Assembly: GCA_965200525.1 (NCBI GenBank)
Contig: OZ241368.1
Location: 5,952,001-6,016,000 of the forward strand
Origin: JANNPJ01 sp965200525
GTDB taxonomy: Bacteria; Actinomycetota; Actinomycetes; Actinomycetales; Kineosporiaceae
Direction of reading: 5' to 3'
Length of the DNA stretch: 64,000 nt
Shown here: piece after piece, positions 26,320 through 35,093 of the stretch
Numbering within the stretch: the first letter of the stretch is position 1
Layout of the letters: every line of letters starts with the position of its first letter
The notes under the pieces: model-generated
The model's input: the letters and a program-made list of their open reading frames with translations, nothing else
What the model was told of the DNA's origin: nothing
Database searches by the model: none
Translations under genes and position numbers: made by a program

Positions 26320-26880
26320 ATGACGGCGGCCGACCCGGACCGGGTGATCGAGCTCTACCTGCAGCCGGGCGACTTCCACTTCAGCGACCACACCACCCGC
26401 ATGCATACCCTGCTCGGCTCCTGCGTGGCGATCACGCTCTGGCACCCCCGGGCCCGGATCGGCGGCATGTGCCACTACATGATGCCGGGCGGCCATCCGG
26501 ACGTGCCGCTGTCGCGGCTGGACGGCCGCTACGCCGCCGACGCGGTGGCCATGTTCATGGCCGAGGTACGCAACTCCGGGACCCACCCCCGTGAATGGGA
26601 GGCCAAGATGTTCGGTGGCGGCAGCCAGTTTCCCGCATCGTGCCCGGCCGGCAGCAACGGCCTGCCGGCGCGCAACATCAAGGCCGGCATCGGGCTGCTC
26701 GGTCTCAACGGGTTCACCATCGCGGCCCAGCACTTCGGCGGGAACGGCCATCGCCAGGTGATTTTCGACATCGCCGGCGGTGATGTCTGGATGAAGCACG
26801 TCGACACGGTGAGCTCGCAGGTCGGCGTCAACACCCGGCCCGGGCCCGGCAACGGCTCGCGGATCGGGGGACAGCCGTGA
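26320..26880 (+). CDS. cheD: chemoreceptor glutamine deamidase CheD
   Basis: This 186-residue protein carries the CheD catalytic Cys35 in LLGSCVAITLW and His52 in MCHYMMPG, plus the conserved KMFGGGSQF and NIKAGIGLLG. CheD deamidates receptor glutamines to glutamates. In many bacteria it also binds the phosphatase CheC, but no cheC, cheX or cheZ is present here. Its stop overlaps the GTG start of cheB. Confidence 0.92.
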   Translation: MTAADPDRVIELYLQPGDFHFSDHTTRMHTLLGSCVAITLWHPRARIGGMCHYMMPGGHPDVPLSRLDGRYAADAVAMFMAEVRNSGTHPREWEAKMFGGGSQFPASCPAGSNGLPARNIKAGIGLLGLNGFTIAAQHFGGNGHRQVIFDIAGGDVWMKHVDTVSSQVGVNTRPGPGNGSRIGGQP

Positions 26881-27944
26881 ACGAGGGCATCCGGGTACTG
26901 ATCGTCGACGACTCGGCCGTGGTCCGCCAGGTGCTGACCGCGGTGCTGGACCGCGACCCGCGGATCACCGTGATCGGGACGGCCGCCGACCCGATCTACG
27001 CCATGCAGCGGATGAACGAGGACTGGCCGGACGTCGTCGTCCTGGACGTGGAGATGCCCCGGATGGACGGCATCACCTTTCTGAAGAAGCTGATGTCGGT
27101 GCGCCCGACCCCGGTGGTGGTCTGCTCCACCCTGACCGAGGCCGGGGCCGCGACCACCATGCAGGCGATGGCGGCGGGCGCGGTCGCCTGCGTGACCAAG
27201 CCCAAGGCCGGCCTGAAGAGCTTCCTGGAGTCGGACGAGGGCAACCTCGTGCACTCGGTGCGGGCGGCGGCCCTGTGCAACATGCGCCGGGTCCGGTCCC
27301 TGCCGTCCACCCCCGCGGCCCCCTCGGCCCCCTCTGTGCCGGTGCCGGCGCCGGGGCCGCGGGCGCTGAGCGCCACCACCGACCGGATCGTCGCGATCGG
27401 CACCTCGACCGGTGGCACCCAGGCCCTGGAGGTGGTGCTGCCGGCGCTGCCCCGGACCGCTCCCGGCATCGTGATCGTGCAGCACATGCCGGTGAAGTTC
27501 ACCGCCGCCTTCGCCGACCGGCTCAACCAGCACTGCCAGATCGAGGTGCTGGAGGCCCAGGACGGCGACCGGGTGCTGGCCGGCCGGGCCCTGGTCGCGC
27601 CGGGCGGGCGGCACATGAAGGTCCGCCGGGACGGCGCCCAGTACCGGGTCCAGATTCTCGACGCGCCCCCGGTGAACCGGCACCGGCCCTCGGTCGACGT
27701 GCTGTTCCGGGCGGTCGCCGAGTGCGCCGGGGCCAACGCGCTCGGCATCATCATGACCGGGATGGGGGACGACGGCGCCCGCGGTCTCAAGCAGATGCGG
27801 GACGTCGGGGCCCGCACCCTCGGCCAGGACGAGCCGAGCTGCGTCGTCTACGGCATGCCGAAGGTGGCCCACGAGCTCGGCGCCGTCCAGCGGGAGCTGC
27901 CGCTGGGCTCGATCGCGGCCGCCATCACCAGTTACGGCAGCTGA
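26877..27944 (+). CDS. cheB: chemotaxis response regulator / methylesterase CheB
   Basis: GTG at 26877 overlaps cheD by GTGA. The N-terminal receiver (1-120) has the acidic pair Asp11-Asp12 and phosphoacceptor Asp57 in VVVLDVEMPRMDG. A Ser/Pro/Ala linker leads to the methylesterase domain (about 170-350) with catalytic Ser177 (GTSTGG), His203 (VQHMP) and the Asp of MTGMGDDG near 299. CheB removes receptor methyl groups when phosphorylated by CheA. Confidence 0.94.
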   Translation: MNEGIRVLIVDDSAVVRQVLTAVLDRDPRITVIGTAADPIYAMQRMNEDWPDVVVLDVEMPRMDGITFLKKLMSVRPTPVVVCSTLTEAGAATTMQAMAAGAVACVTKPKAGLKSFLESDEGNLVHSVRAAALCNMRRVRSLPSTPAAPSAPSVPVPAPGPRALSATTDRIVAIGTSTGGTQALEVVLPALPRTAPGIVIVQHMPVKFTAAFADRLNQHCQIEVLEAQDGDRVLAGRALVAPGGRHMKVRRDGAQYRVQILDAPPVNRHRPSVDVLFRAVAECAGANALGIIMTGMGDDGARGLKQMRDVGARTLGQDEPSCVVYGMPKVAHELGAVQRELPLGSIAAAITSYGS

Positions 27945-28042
27945 GCGCCGATGTCGGTGAACTCAAGCTCGACGGCCGCAGCGCCGACGATGACTTCGCC
28001 GGGTTCACGGGGAGGCCGGGCAACGGGAGAGGGATCGAGGCG

Positions 28043-29110
28043 ATGAGCGTGGGGATCGTGTTGGCCGTGGTGGTCGCCGTCCTGCTGGGGGTCGCCGCCG
28101 GATTCGGCCTCGGCCGCCGGCCGCGGGCCGCGGGCGGCGGTGCCGGTACCGCGGATGCGGCGCCGTCCGAGCTGGACGGGTACGTCAGCCGGGTGGACGA
28201 GTTCGGCCAGACCGTGCCACCGGTCTGGGCCGCGCACATCGAGTCCTGCCGGCAGCAGATGGAATCGGCGATCAGTGAGCTGGCGGTGCGGTTCGGCGAC
28301 ATCGTCAACCTGCTCGAGACGGTGCTCAGCACCTCCCGGTTCGCCGGCCAGTCCGGCAACGACGGCGTGTTCGAGACCAGCCGGACGAGCCTGGGTGACG
28401 TCGTCCAGACCCTGGACGGCGCTCTGGCCCGCAAGCGCCAGATCCTCGACGACCTGCAGGGCCTGCTGGCCCTCAACGACGACATGAAGGCGATGACGGT
28501 CGAGGTCAGCCGGATCGCCGCGCAGACCCACCTGCTGGCCCTGAACGCCGCGATCGAGGCCTCCCGGGTCGGCGAGGCCGGGGCTGCGTTCGCCGTGGTC
28601 GCGGTCGAGGTCCGCCAGCTCGCGGACCTGTCCGGCACCACGGCCAAGCGGATCGGCGACCGGGCCGAGGAGGTCGGCGCGGCCATCGCGACCACCTTCA
28701 ACGCGGCCGAGGCCAGTGCCCTGGACGAGGGGACGGCGGTCTCGGACGCCAACATGAAGGTCCAGTCGGTGCTGGACGACCTGATGCACCTGGTGATGGG
28801 CCTGCGCGACTCCTCCGATCAGCTCGGCAACGCGGCCGAGGGGATCAAGGGCGAGATCAGCGACTCGCTGGTGCAGTTCCAGTTCCAGGACCGGATCGGC
28901 CAGACCCTGGAGCACCTGCGCGAGTCGATCCTCATGCTGCCCCAGGTGACCGCCTATCTGCCCGGACCGCGGGCCGGGTCGGACCCTCCGCTCGACGCCG
29001 CGGCCGTGCTCGACTCGCTGAGCAGCAGCTACACCATGGTCGAGGAGCACCAGATCCACGGCTCGGGCCGCCCGGTGGCGGTCCAGGAAACCGAGATCAC
29101 CTTCTTCTAG
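28043..29110 (+). CDS. single-helix methyl-accepting chemotaxis-type protein
   Basis: ATG at 28043 gives 355 residues. One N-terminal helix (MSVGIVLAVVVAVLLGVAAG) is followed directly by a cytoplasmic helical region; there is no sensor or HAMP domain. A shortened signalling hairpin is visible (IAAQTHLLALNAAIEASRVG, AGAAFAVVAVEVRQLADLS) and the C-terminal segment VQFQFQDRIGQTLEHL is typical of short receptor-like proteins co-encoded with CheA. It may act as an intracellular or accessory receptor. A 98-base gap separates it from cheB and 63 bases from cheY. Confidence 0.85.
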   Translation: MSVGIVLAVVVAVLLGVAAGFGLGRRPRAAGGGAGTADAAPSELDGYVSRVDEFGQTVPPVWAAHIESCRQQMESAISELAVRFGDIVNLLETVLSTSRFAGQSGNDGVFETSRTSLGDVVQTLDGALARKRQILDDLQGLLALNDDMKAMTVEVSRIAAQTHLLALNAAIEASRVGEAGAAFAVVAVEVRQLADLSGTTAKRIGDRAEEVGAAIATTFNAAEASALDEGTAVSDANMKVQSVLDDLMHLVMGLRDSSDQLGNAAEGIKGEISDSLVQFQFQDRIGQTLEHLRESILMLPQVTAYLPGPRAGSDPPLDAAAVLDSLSSSYTMVEEHQIHGSGRPVAVQETEITFF

Positions 29111-29173
29111 TCAGCTTTCGTCGTGCGGCCGGCGGTGGCCGGGGCGCCGGGACCGAGTCACAGGGAGCCAGCC

Positions 29174-29542
29174 GTGGGCAAGACAATTCTGGTCGTGGAC
29201 GACTCAGCGTCCGTCCGACAGGTCGTCGGCATCGCCTTGCGCGGGGCCGGGTACGACGTGATCGAGGGGGTGGACGGCAGCGACGGCCTGGGCAAGCTCG
29301 ACGGCCGCAAGGTGCACCTGATCATCTCCGACGTGAACATGCCCCGGATGGACGGGATCACCTTCGTCAAGGAGGTCAAGAAGCTCCAGGCCTACAAGTT
29401 CACCCCGATCATCATGCTGACCACCGAGTCGAAGGACTCGATCAAGGCCGAGGGGCAGGCCGCCGGGGCCAAGGCCTGGGTGGTCAAGCCGTTCCAGCCG
29501 GCTCAGATGCTGGCCGCCGTCTCGAAGCTGATCCTGCCGTGA
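29174..29542 (+). CDS. cheY: chemotaxis response regulator CheY
   Basis: GTG at 29174 after CAGGGAGCC encodes 122 residues, a stand-alone receiver. Asp9-Asp10, phosphoacceptor Asp53 (ISDVNMPRMDG), the switch Thr in IIMLTTES and Lys in WVVKPF are all present. Phospho-CheY binds the flagellar switch. It overlaps the STAS gene by GTGA. Confidence 0.93.
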   Translation: MGKTILVVDDSASVRQVVGIALRGAGYDVIEGVDGSDGLGKLDGRKVHLIISDVNMPRMDGITFVKEVKKLQAYKFTPIIMLTTESKDSIKAEGQAAGAKAWVVKPFQPAQMLAAVSKLILP

Positions 29543-29892
29543 GCGCCACCACCACCGGCGCCGGTGCGGGCGGCGCTGGACCGGCCGTCATCGACATCGT
29601 CGGCGACCTGACCGTGCAGGTCGCGGCCGAGTGGAAGGCCCGGCTGACCACCGCCCTGGAAGGGTCGGATCAGCTCTGGATCGGCCTCAGCCAGATCACC
29701 GAGATCGACACGGCCGGGCTCCAGGTGCTGCTGCTGTTGCGCCGGGAGGCCGGCCAGACCGGCAAGCAGGTCGAGTTCGCCTCGCCCAGCCGGCCGGTGA
29801 ACGACGTCCTGGCGCTGGCTCATCTCGACGGTGAGCTGGCCGACCTGGACGCCGTCCCGGCCGCGGAGTCGCCGATCGGGGGCCGGTCGTGA
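29539..29892 (+). CDS. STAS-domain protein within the chemotaxis operon
   Basis: This 117-residue protein starts at GTG 29539, overlapping cheY, and ends overlapping cheA. The STAS fold is visible: VIDIVGDLTVQVAAEWKARL, LWIGLSQITEIDTAGLQVLL and VEFASPSRPVNDVLAL. The position equivalent to the phosphorylatable Ser of anti-sigma antagonists is Thr in IDTAG. Its place between CheY and CheA suggests it modulates CheA or CheY output, or takes phosphate; this is inferred from context only. Confidence 0.88.
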   Translation: MSATTTGAGAGGAGPAVIDIVGDLTVQVAAEWKARLTTALEGSDQLWIGLSQITEIDTAGLQVLLLLRREAGQTGKQVEFASPSRPVNDVLALAHLDGELADLDAVPAAESPIGGRS

Positions 29893-32183
29893 GCTTCGAG
29901 GACGAGATGGCCGCCGCCCTCGACACCTTCGTGGCCGAGGCCCGCGAGATCCTGCAGGAGATGGAGGCCGGCCTGCTCAGCCTGGAGACTGCGGCCGACC
30001 CCGAGGTGATCAACGCGATCTTCCGGGACGCGCACACCATCAAGGGCTCGGCCGGCCTGTTCGGGCTGACCCACATCGTGCATTTCACCCACTCCGTCGA
30101 GACCGTGCTCGACCTGCTCCGGGGCGGTTCGATCCCGGTCTCGTCGGAGCTCGTCGGCGTGCTGCTGCCGTGCCGCGACCACATCGCCGACCTGATCGAG
30201 ACCATGGCCGGCGGCAGCCTGGTGCAGGACGCGCGGCAGGCCGAGGCGGGGGAGCGGCTGCTGGTCCGGCTCTCGCCCTTCATCGGCGACGGCCCGTTGC
30301 CGACCGACGACGAGGCTGCCGCCGAGCCGGCCGGGGACGACGTCGTCAGCCCGGTTCCGGCGAGCGACGCGCCGGGGCGGGACCTGCACCTGAGCCTGCG
30401 GTTCGGCGCCGACAGCCTGCGCAACGGCATGGACCCGCTGTCGTTCATCGGCTACCTCGACACGCTGGGCACGGTCACCGGGCTGATCACGCTGGCCGAG
30501 GGGCTGCCCGACGCGGCCGGGATGGACGCCGAGACCTGCTACCTCGGGTTCGAGGCCACCCTGCGGACCGAGGCCCCGGTCGAGGCGGTCGAGGGGGTGT
30601 TCGACTTCGTCCGGGACGACGGCGACATCCGGGTGCTGCCCCACGACGGCCCGGTGTCGATCTTCGACGAGTTGCTGGCCTCGTACGCCGATCCGTTGTC
30701 GCGGGCCGCGGTCCAGGCGTTCCTGGCCCGGTCGGGGGCGATGACCGGCGGCGCCGGACCGGCCACCGGGCCACTGGAGGACCTGGTCGAGCTGGCCGAC
30801 CTGGCCCTGTCGACGGTCGAGGTCGAACCGGTCCCGGCGCTGTCGATCCCGGCCCTGGCGATCGCCCGACCCACCGAGCCGTCGCCGTCCGAGCCGTCAC
30901 CGTCCGGGCCGTCACCGTCCGGGCGGCCGGCGACCGTGGTGCCACCCCGGGCGCCGGGCGAGGCCGGGGCGGACCGGATGAAGGCCACCGAGAACCGCAG
31001 CATCCGGGTCGACGCCCCCCGCCTGGACCGGCTGATCGACGTCGTCGGCGAACTGGTGATCGCCGGTTCGGCCGCCGGGCTGCGGGCCTCCCAGGCCGGC
31101 AACGACGCCCTGCTCGAAGCCACCGGCGAGGTGATGCGCCTGGTCGAGGAGGTTCGCGACAGCGCCCTGCAACTGCGCATGGTCCCGATCGGGACGACGT
31201 TCAGCCGGTTCCAGCGAGTGGTCCGAGACGTCAGCGCCGAGCTCGGCAAAGACATCGCCCTGGTGATCAGCGGTGGCGACACCGAGGTCGACAAGGCGCT
31301 GGTCGAGCGGATCGGTGACCCGCTGATGCACCTGGTCCGCAACTCGATGGACCACGGCATCGAGTCGGCGGCCGAGCGGGTCGAGCGCGGCAAGCCGGCC
31401 CGCGGGCTGCTGACCCTGAACGCCTACCACGACTCCGGCAGCATCGTCATCGAGGTGACCGACGACGGCGGCGGCATCGACCGGGACAAGGTGCTGGCCA
31501 AGGCGATCGAGCGTGGCCTGGTCGATCCGGGCGCCGTCCTGACCGACGCCGAGGTCTTCGCGATGATCTTCGAGCCCGGCTTCTCCACCGCCGAGGCCGT
31601 CTCGAACCTGTCCGGCCGGGGCGTCGGGATGGACGTGGTCAAGCGCAACGTCACCTCGCTGCGCGGCACGATCGACGTCGAGAGCGCGGTCGGCGAGGGC
31701 TCGACCATGCGGATCCGGCTGCCCCTGACCTTGGCCATCATCGATGGCTTCCTGGTCGGGGTGGGCGGCTCGTCGTTCGTCGTCCCGCTCGACCGGGTGG
31801 TGGAGTGCGTGGCCCGGCCCAGCACCGAGACCGCTCGCGACTGCATGGACCTGCGCGGTGAGGTGCTGCCGTTCATCCGGCTGCGCTCGCTGTTCTCCAT
31901 CACCGGCGACCTGCCCCGGCGGGAGAACGTGGTCGTGGTCGACTACGCCGGGGTGAAGACCGGCCTGGTCGTGGACAGCCTGATCGGCGAGTTCCAGACC
32001 GTGATCAAGCCGCTCGGCCGGCTGTTCGAGCACGTCCAGGGGATCAGCGGCTCGACCATCCTGGGCAGCGGCGAGGTGGCCCTGATCATCGACGTCCCGG
32101 TGCTGGTGCGGCACTACGGCGATCGCGAGCACGGGGGCGGTGTGGCGCAGCGGGGCCCCGGGGAACTAGCCTCTGTGAGGTAA
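29889..32183 (+). CDS. cheA: chemotaxis histidine kinase CheA
   Basis: This 764-residue kinase starts at GTG 29889, overlapping the STAS gene. The Hpt domain has His49 in FRDAHTIKGSAG. Residues 155-245 could be the response-regulator-binding region, followed by a Pro/Ser linker (PSPSEPSPSGPSPSG) near 335-350. The dimerisation and ATPase domains follow, with N-box HLVRNSMDHGIESAAE, G1 box TDDGGGID and G2 box SGRGVGMDVVKRNV. The C-terminal CheW-like domain has VPLDRVVECV and LRGEVLPFIRLRSLF. It phosphorylates CheY and CheB. Its TAA lies inside an IdeR-type box. Confidence 0.95.
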   Translation: MSFEDEMAAALDTFVAEAREILQEMEAGLLSLETAADPEVINAIFRDAHTIKGSAGLFGLTHIVHFTHSVETVLDLLRGGSIPVSSELVGVLLPCRDHIADLIETMAGGSLVQDARQAEAGERLLVRLSPFIGDGPLPTDDEAAAEPAGDDVVSPVPASDAPGRDLHLSLRFGADSLRNGMDPLSFIGYLDTLGTVTGLITLAEGLPDAAGMDAETCYLGFEATLRTEAPVEAVEGVFDFVRDDGDIRVLPHDGPVSIFDELLASYADPLSRAAVQAFLARSGAMTGGAGPATGPLEDLVELADLALSTVEVEPVPALSIPALAIARPTEPSPSEPSPSGPSPSGRPATVVPPRAPGEAGADRMKATENRSIRVDAPRLDRLIDVVGELVIAGSAAGLRASQAGNDALLEATGEVMRLVEEVRDSALQLRMVPIGTTFSRFQRVVRDVSAELGKDIALVISGGDTEVDKALVERIGDPLMHLVRNSMDHGIESAAERVERGKPARGLLTLNAYHDSGSIVIEVTDDGGGIDRDKVLAKAIERGLVDPGAVLTDAEVFAMIFEPGFSTAEAVSNLSGRGVGMDVVKRNVTSLRGTIDVESAVGEGSTMRIRLPLTLAIIDGFLVGVGGSSFVVPLDRVVECVARPSTETARDCMDLRGEVLPFIRLRSLFSITGDLPRRENVVVVDYAGVKTGLVVDSLIGEFQTVIKPLGRLFEHVQGISGSTILGSGEVALIIDVPVLVRHYGDREHGGGVAQRGPGELASVR

Positions 32184-32194
32184 GCATTACCTAA
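32176..32194. promoter_or_regulatory. IdeR/DtxR-type iron box upstream of efeU, overlapping the cheA stop
   Basis: TGAGGTAAGCATTACCTAA matches the 19-bp palindromic DtxR/IdeR consensus TTAGGTTAGSCTAACCTAA at most positions, with differences mostly A/T swaps. It lies 16-34 bases upstream of the efeU ATG and covers the cheA TAA (32181-32183). Iron-loaded IdeR should repress efeU here. Confidence 0.85.
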
Positions 32195-32209
32195 GCCGCT
32201 GGAGACCTC

Positions 32210-33814
32210 ATGCTGCCCACCTTCGTCATCGGCTTGCGCGAAGGACTCGAGGCAGCCCTGATCGTCGGCATCGTGGCCGCCTTCCTGCGCCGCCAGGGCC
32301 GCACCGACCTGCTCCGCTGGGCCTTCGCCGGGATCGTGGCGGCGATCACGCTGTGCGTCGCCGTCGGGGTGATTCTGGAGCTGGTCTCCCGCGACCTGCC
32401 GCAGAAGCAGCAGGAGGGCCTGGAGACGGTGATCGGCGCGGTCGCCGTCGGCATGGTCAGCTACATGGTCGTCTGGATGCGGCGGCACTCCCGCGATCTC
32501 AAGGCCCAGCTCGAGGGGGCGGCCGGGGTCGCGCTGGCCTCCGGGTCGGGCTGGGCCCTGGTCGCGATGGCCTTCCTGGCCGTGCTGCGCGAGGGGCTCG
32601 AGACGGCCGTCTTCCTGCTCGCGGCGTTCAACGAGACCGGCGACGGCAGTACCGCCGGCCTGGGCGCCGTCCTCGGGGTGGCGGTGGCGGTGGCCCTGGG
32701 CTGGGGCATCTACCGCGGCGGGGTGCGGCTGAACCTGAGCAAGTTCTTCCGGGCCACCGGCCTGGTGCTGGTGCTGGTGGCGGCCGGGCTGGTGGTCAGC
32801 GCGTTGCACACCGCCCACGAGGCGGGCTGGCTGAACGTCGGCCAGCAGAAGACCTTCGACCTGTCCGGCGTGGTCCGCACCGGGTCGTTGCAGTCCTCGA
32901 TCCTGACCGGCGTGCTCGGCCTGCAGCCGCGGCCGGTGTTGATCGAGGTGATCGGCTGGCTGGTCTACCTGGTGCCGATGATGCTTTACGTCGGCTGGAA
33001 GCCGGGCCGGGCGCCGAGCCGGGCCACGGTGGCCCGGCCGGCGATCGCCGGCGGGGTGCTTGCTCTGGTCGCCGCCGTCCCGCTGCTGGCCCTGCGGCCG
33101 GCGGCGCCGCCGGCCTCCCCGCTGACCCGGGCCGGTGGGCTCAGTGCCCAGGTCCTGTCGGTGACCGGCAACCAGGCGGTGATCCGGGCCACCCTCCCGG
33201 CCGGGACGACAACCGTCACCGACCCGGCCCGGCTGGCCTCGCCGGCCCCGGGCGCGACCGCCGTGCGCACCCTCACCCTGACCCGGACGGCGACCGAGCA
33301 GCGAGCCGGCACCACCGTCGACGTCTACGCGCTGCAGCGGTCCACCCCGCTGACCGGGGCCCCGGCCCAGATCGAGCTCTCCGTGCTGGCCGGGCTGAAC
33401 GGCGGCCGGTTGCCGCTGGGGATCAAGGCCGCCTCCGGCAGCGTGCCGGCCACCTACCGGACGGCCGAGCAGGACACCGTGGCCGTGGCCCGGGACAGCA
33501 ACCGGGTGGTCGATCTGCGCTGGCAGCAGAGCGTGACCGTGCTGGCGGATTCGAGCGTGGGCACCGTGCCGGTCAAGGTCGCCCCGGCCACGTCGGCCCT
33601 GTCCGCCTCCGCGGCCGACACCGCCCTGCGCCAGGCGGTGCGGGCCGGTCAGGACGCCGACCGGCGCCATCGGTACGCCGTCCTGGGTGGCCTCCTGCTG
33701 GCCGCCGGCGTGCTGTCGGTGCTGGTTGGAGCGGGACTCGTGGTGACCGCCCGTCGGGGTGGGCCGGATCGGGTCACAATTGCGGCCCCCTTGCCCGAAC
33801 CCGTGCGAAGTTAG
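32210..33814 (+). CDS. efeU: FTR1-family iron permease EfeU
   Basis: This 534-residue membrane protein has both FTR1 signatures, REGLEAALIVG at residue 10 and REGLETAVFLLAAF near 126, whose glutamates bind ferric iron, in a seven-helix core up to about residue 290. The remaining 240 residues form an extracytoplasmic domain with a final C-terminal helix (VLGGLLLAAGVLSVLVGAGL), an extension common in actinobacteria. EfeU imports iron delivered by EfeO and EfeB. It is preceded by an iron box and its stop overlaps a second one. Confidence 0.93.
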   Translation: MLPTFVIGLREGLEAALIVGIVAAFLRRQGRTDLLRWAFAGIVAAITLCVAVGVILELVSRDLPQKQQEGLETVIGAVAVGMVSYMVVWMRRHSRDLKAQLEGAAGVALASGSGWALVAMAFLAVLREGLETAVFLLAAFNETGDGSTAGLGAVLGVAVAVALGWGIYRGGVRLNLSKFFRATGLVLVLVAAGLVVSALHTAHEAGWLNVGQQKTFDLSGVVRTGSLQSSILTGVLGLQPRPVLIEVIGWLVYLVPMMLYVGWKPGRAPSRATVARPAIAGGVLALVAAVPLLALRPAAPPASPLTRAGGLSAQVLSVTGNQAVIRATLPAGTTTVTDPARLASPAPGATAVRTLTLTRTATEQRAGTTVDVYALQRSTPLTGAPAQIELSVLAGLNGGRLPLGIKAASGSVPATYRTAEQDTVAVARDSNRVVDLRWQQSVTVLADSSVGTVPVKVAPATSALSASAADTALRQAVRAGQDADRRHRYAVLGGLLLAAGVLSVLVGAGLVVTARRGGPDRVTIAAPLPEPVRS

Positions 33815-33829
33815 GTTAGGCTCCCCTAA
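33811..33829. promoter_or_regulatory. IdeR/DtxR-type iron box upstream of efeO, overlapping the efeU stop
   Basis: TTAGGTTAGGCTCCCCTAA matches the DtxR/IdeR consensus fully in its left half and all but two positions in the right. It starts 46 bases before the efeO ATG and overlaps the efeU TAG (33812-33814), implying a second iron-regulated promoter within the cluster. Confidence 0.87.
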
Positions 33830-33856
33830 AACGTCCACCGTCAAGGAGCCTTCAGC

Positions 33857-35044
33857 ATGTCCGTCCTCTCGCCCCGGCCGCTGGCCGCCGCTTCCCTCGC
33901 CGTAGCCGTGGTCGCGGGACTGAGCGCCTGCGGCGGCTCGTCCAGCGCGACCCCCGCGGCCGGCGCGCCGAGCGCCTCGGCCGCCGGCGACCCGCACACC
34001 GCGAACATCACGGTCACGGCGGCGGACGGCTGCAAGAGCGACCGGACCACGTTCGACGCCGGCGCCCTGGTCTTCAAGATCACCAATCAGGACGCGACCG
34101 CGATCAGCGAGATCGAGCTGCTCGGCGGTGAGCGGATCATCGGCGAGAAGGAGAACCTGCCGCCCGGCTTCAGCGGCACCTTCACGGTCAGCGTCGGAGC
34201 CGGCAGCTACGAGCTCTACTGCCCCGGCGCCACCACCGAGAAGACCCCGATGACGGTGACCGGCGCGGCCACGGCGAACGCCGACACCAGCACCACCGCG
34301 CTGCTCGACCAGGGCACCAAGGAGTACGCGGCCTACGTCAACACCCAGATGGGCTACCTGGTCGAGAGCACGACCAAGCTGGCCGCGGCGCTGAAGGGCA
34401 CCGACCTGAAGGCGGCTCAGGACGCCTACAAGAAGGCCCGGCCCTACTACGAGCGGATCGAGCCGGTGGCCGAGTCGTTCACCTCGGGCAAGGTCGACCT
34501 CGACGCCGCGATCGACGCCCGGGCCGGCGACGTCCCGGCGTCGAAGTGGACCGGCTTCCACCCGATCGAGAAGGGCCTGTTCAAGGACAAGAGCCTGAAG
34601 GGCCTGGGCAAGCTCGGCGACGGCCTGGTGACCAACGCGACCAAGCTGCAGTCGGTCACCAAAGACCTCACCTACCAGCCGTTCGAGCTGGCCAACGGCG
34701 CCCAGGAACTGCTCGACGAGGTCTCCAGCTCGAAGATCACCGGCGAGGAGGAGCGGTACTCGCACATCGACATCCTCGACTTCCAGGGCAACGACGAGGG
34801 CGCCGAGCAGGCCTTCGCCGACCTCGAGCCCGGTCTGGCCAAGATCGACCCGGTGCTGGCCAAGACCATCACCACCAACTTCGCCGCCCTGGACGCGCTG
34901 GTCGACAAGTACCGCAGCACCACCGACTCGTCCGGCTTCAAGCTGTACGGCGAGCTGACCAGCGCCGACAAGAAGGCGCTGGCGGCCGCGGTCAAGGCGG
35001 TGCAGGAGCCGCTGTCCCGGGTGGCCAGTAAGGTCGCCCACTGA
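33857..35044 (+). CDS. efeO: iron uptake lipoprotein EfeO
   Basis: This 395-residue protein follows AAGGAGCCTTCAGC. A lipobox (GLSACGG, Cys near residue 25) indicates a membrane-anchored lipoprotein. An EfeO-type cupredoxin domain (about 45-140, ending in YELYCPGATTEKTPM) is followed by the M75-like helical domain with the metal-binding HxxE motif in GFHPIEKGLF and EELLDEVSSSKITGEEERYS. It captures iron outside the cell for EfeU. Confidence 0.93.
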   Translation: MSVLSPRPLAAASLAVAVVAGLSACGGSSSATPAAGAPSASAAGDPHTANITVTAADGCKSDRTTFDAGALVFKITNQDATAISEIELLGGERIIGEKENLPPGFSGTFTVSVGAGSYELYCPGATTEKTPMTVTGAATANADTSTTALLDQGTKEYAAYVNTQMGYLVESTTKLAAALKGTDLKAAQDAYKKARPYYERIEPVAESFTSGKVDLDAAIDARAGDVPASKWTGFHPIEKGLFKDKSLKGLGKLGDGLVTNATKLQSVTKDLTYQPFELANGAQELLDEVSSSKITGEEERYSHIDILDFQGNDEGAEQAFADLEPGLAKIDPVLAKTITTNFAALDALVDKYRSTTDSSGFKLYGELTSADKKALAAAVKAVQEPLSRVASKVAH

Positions 35045-35093
35045 CCGGCGCCGAACGCACCGGATCCGATCAATTGCCGAGCCTGGAGAAGTA

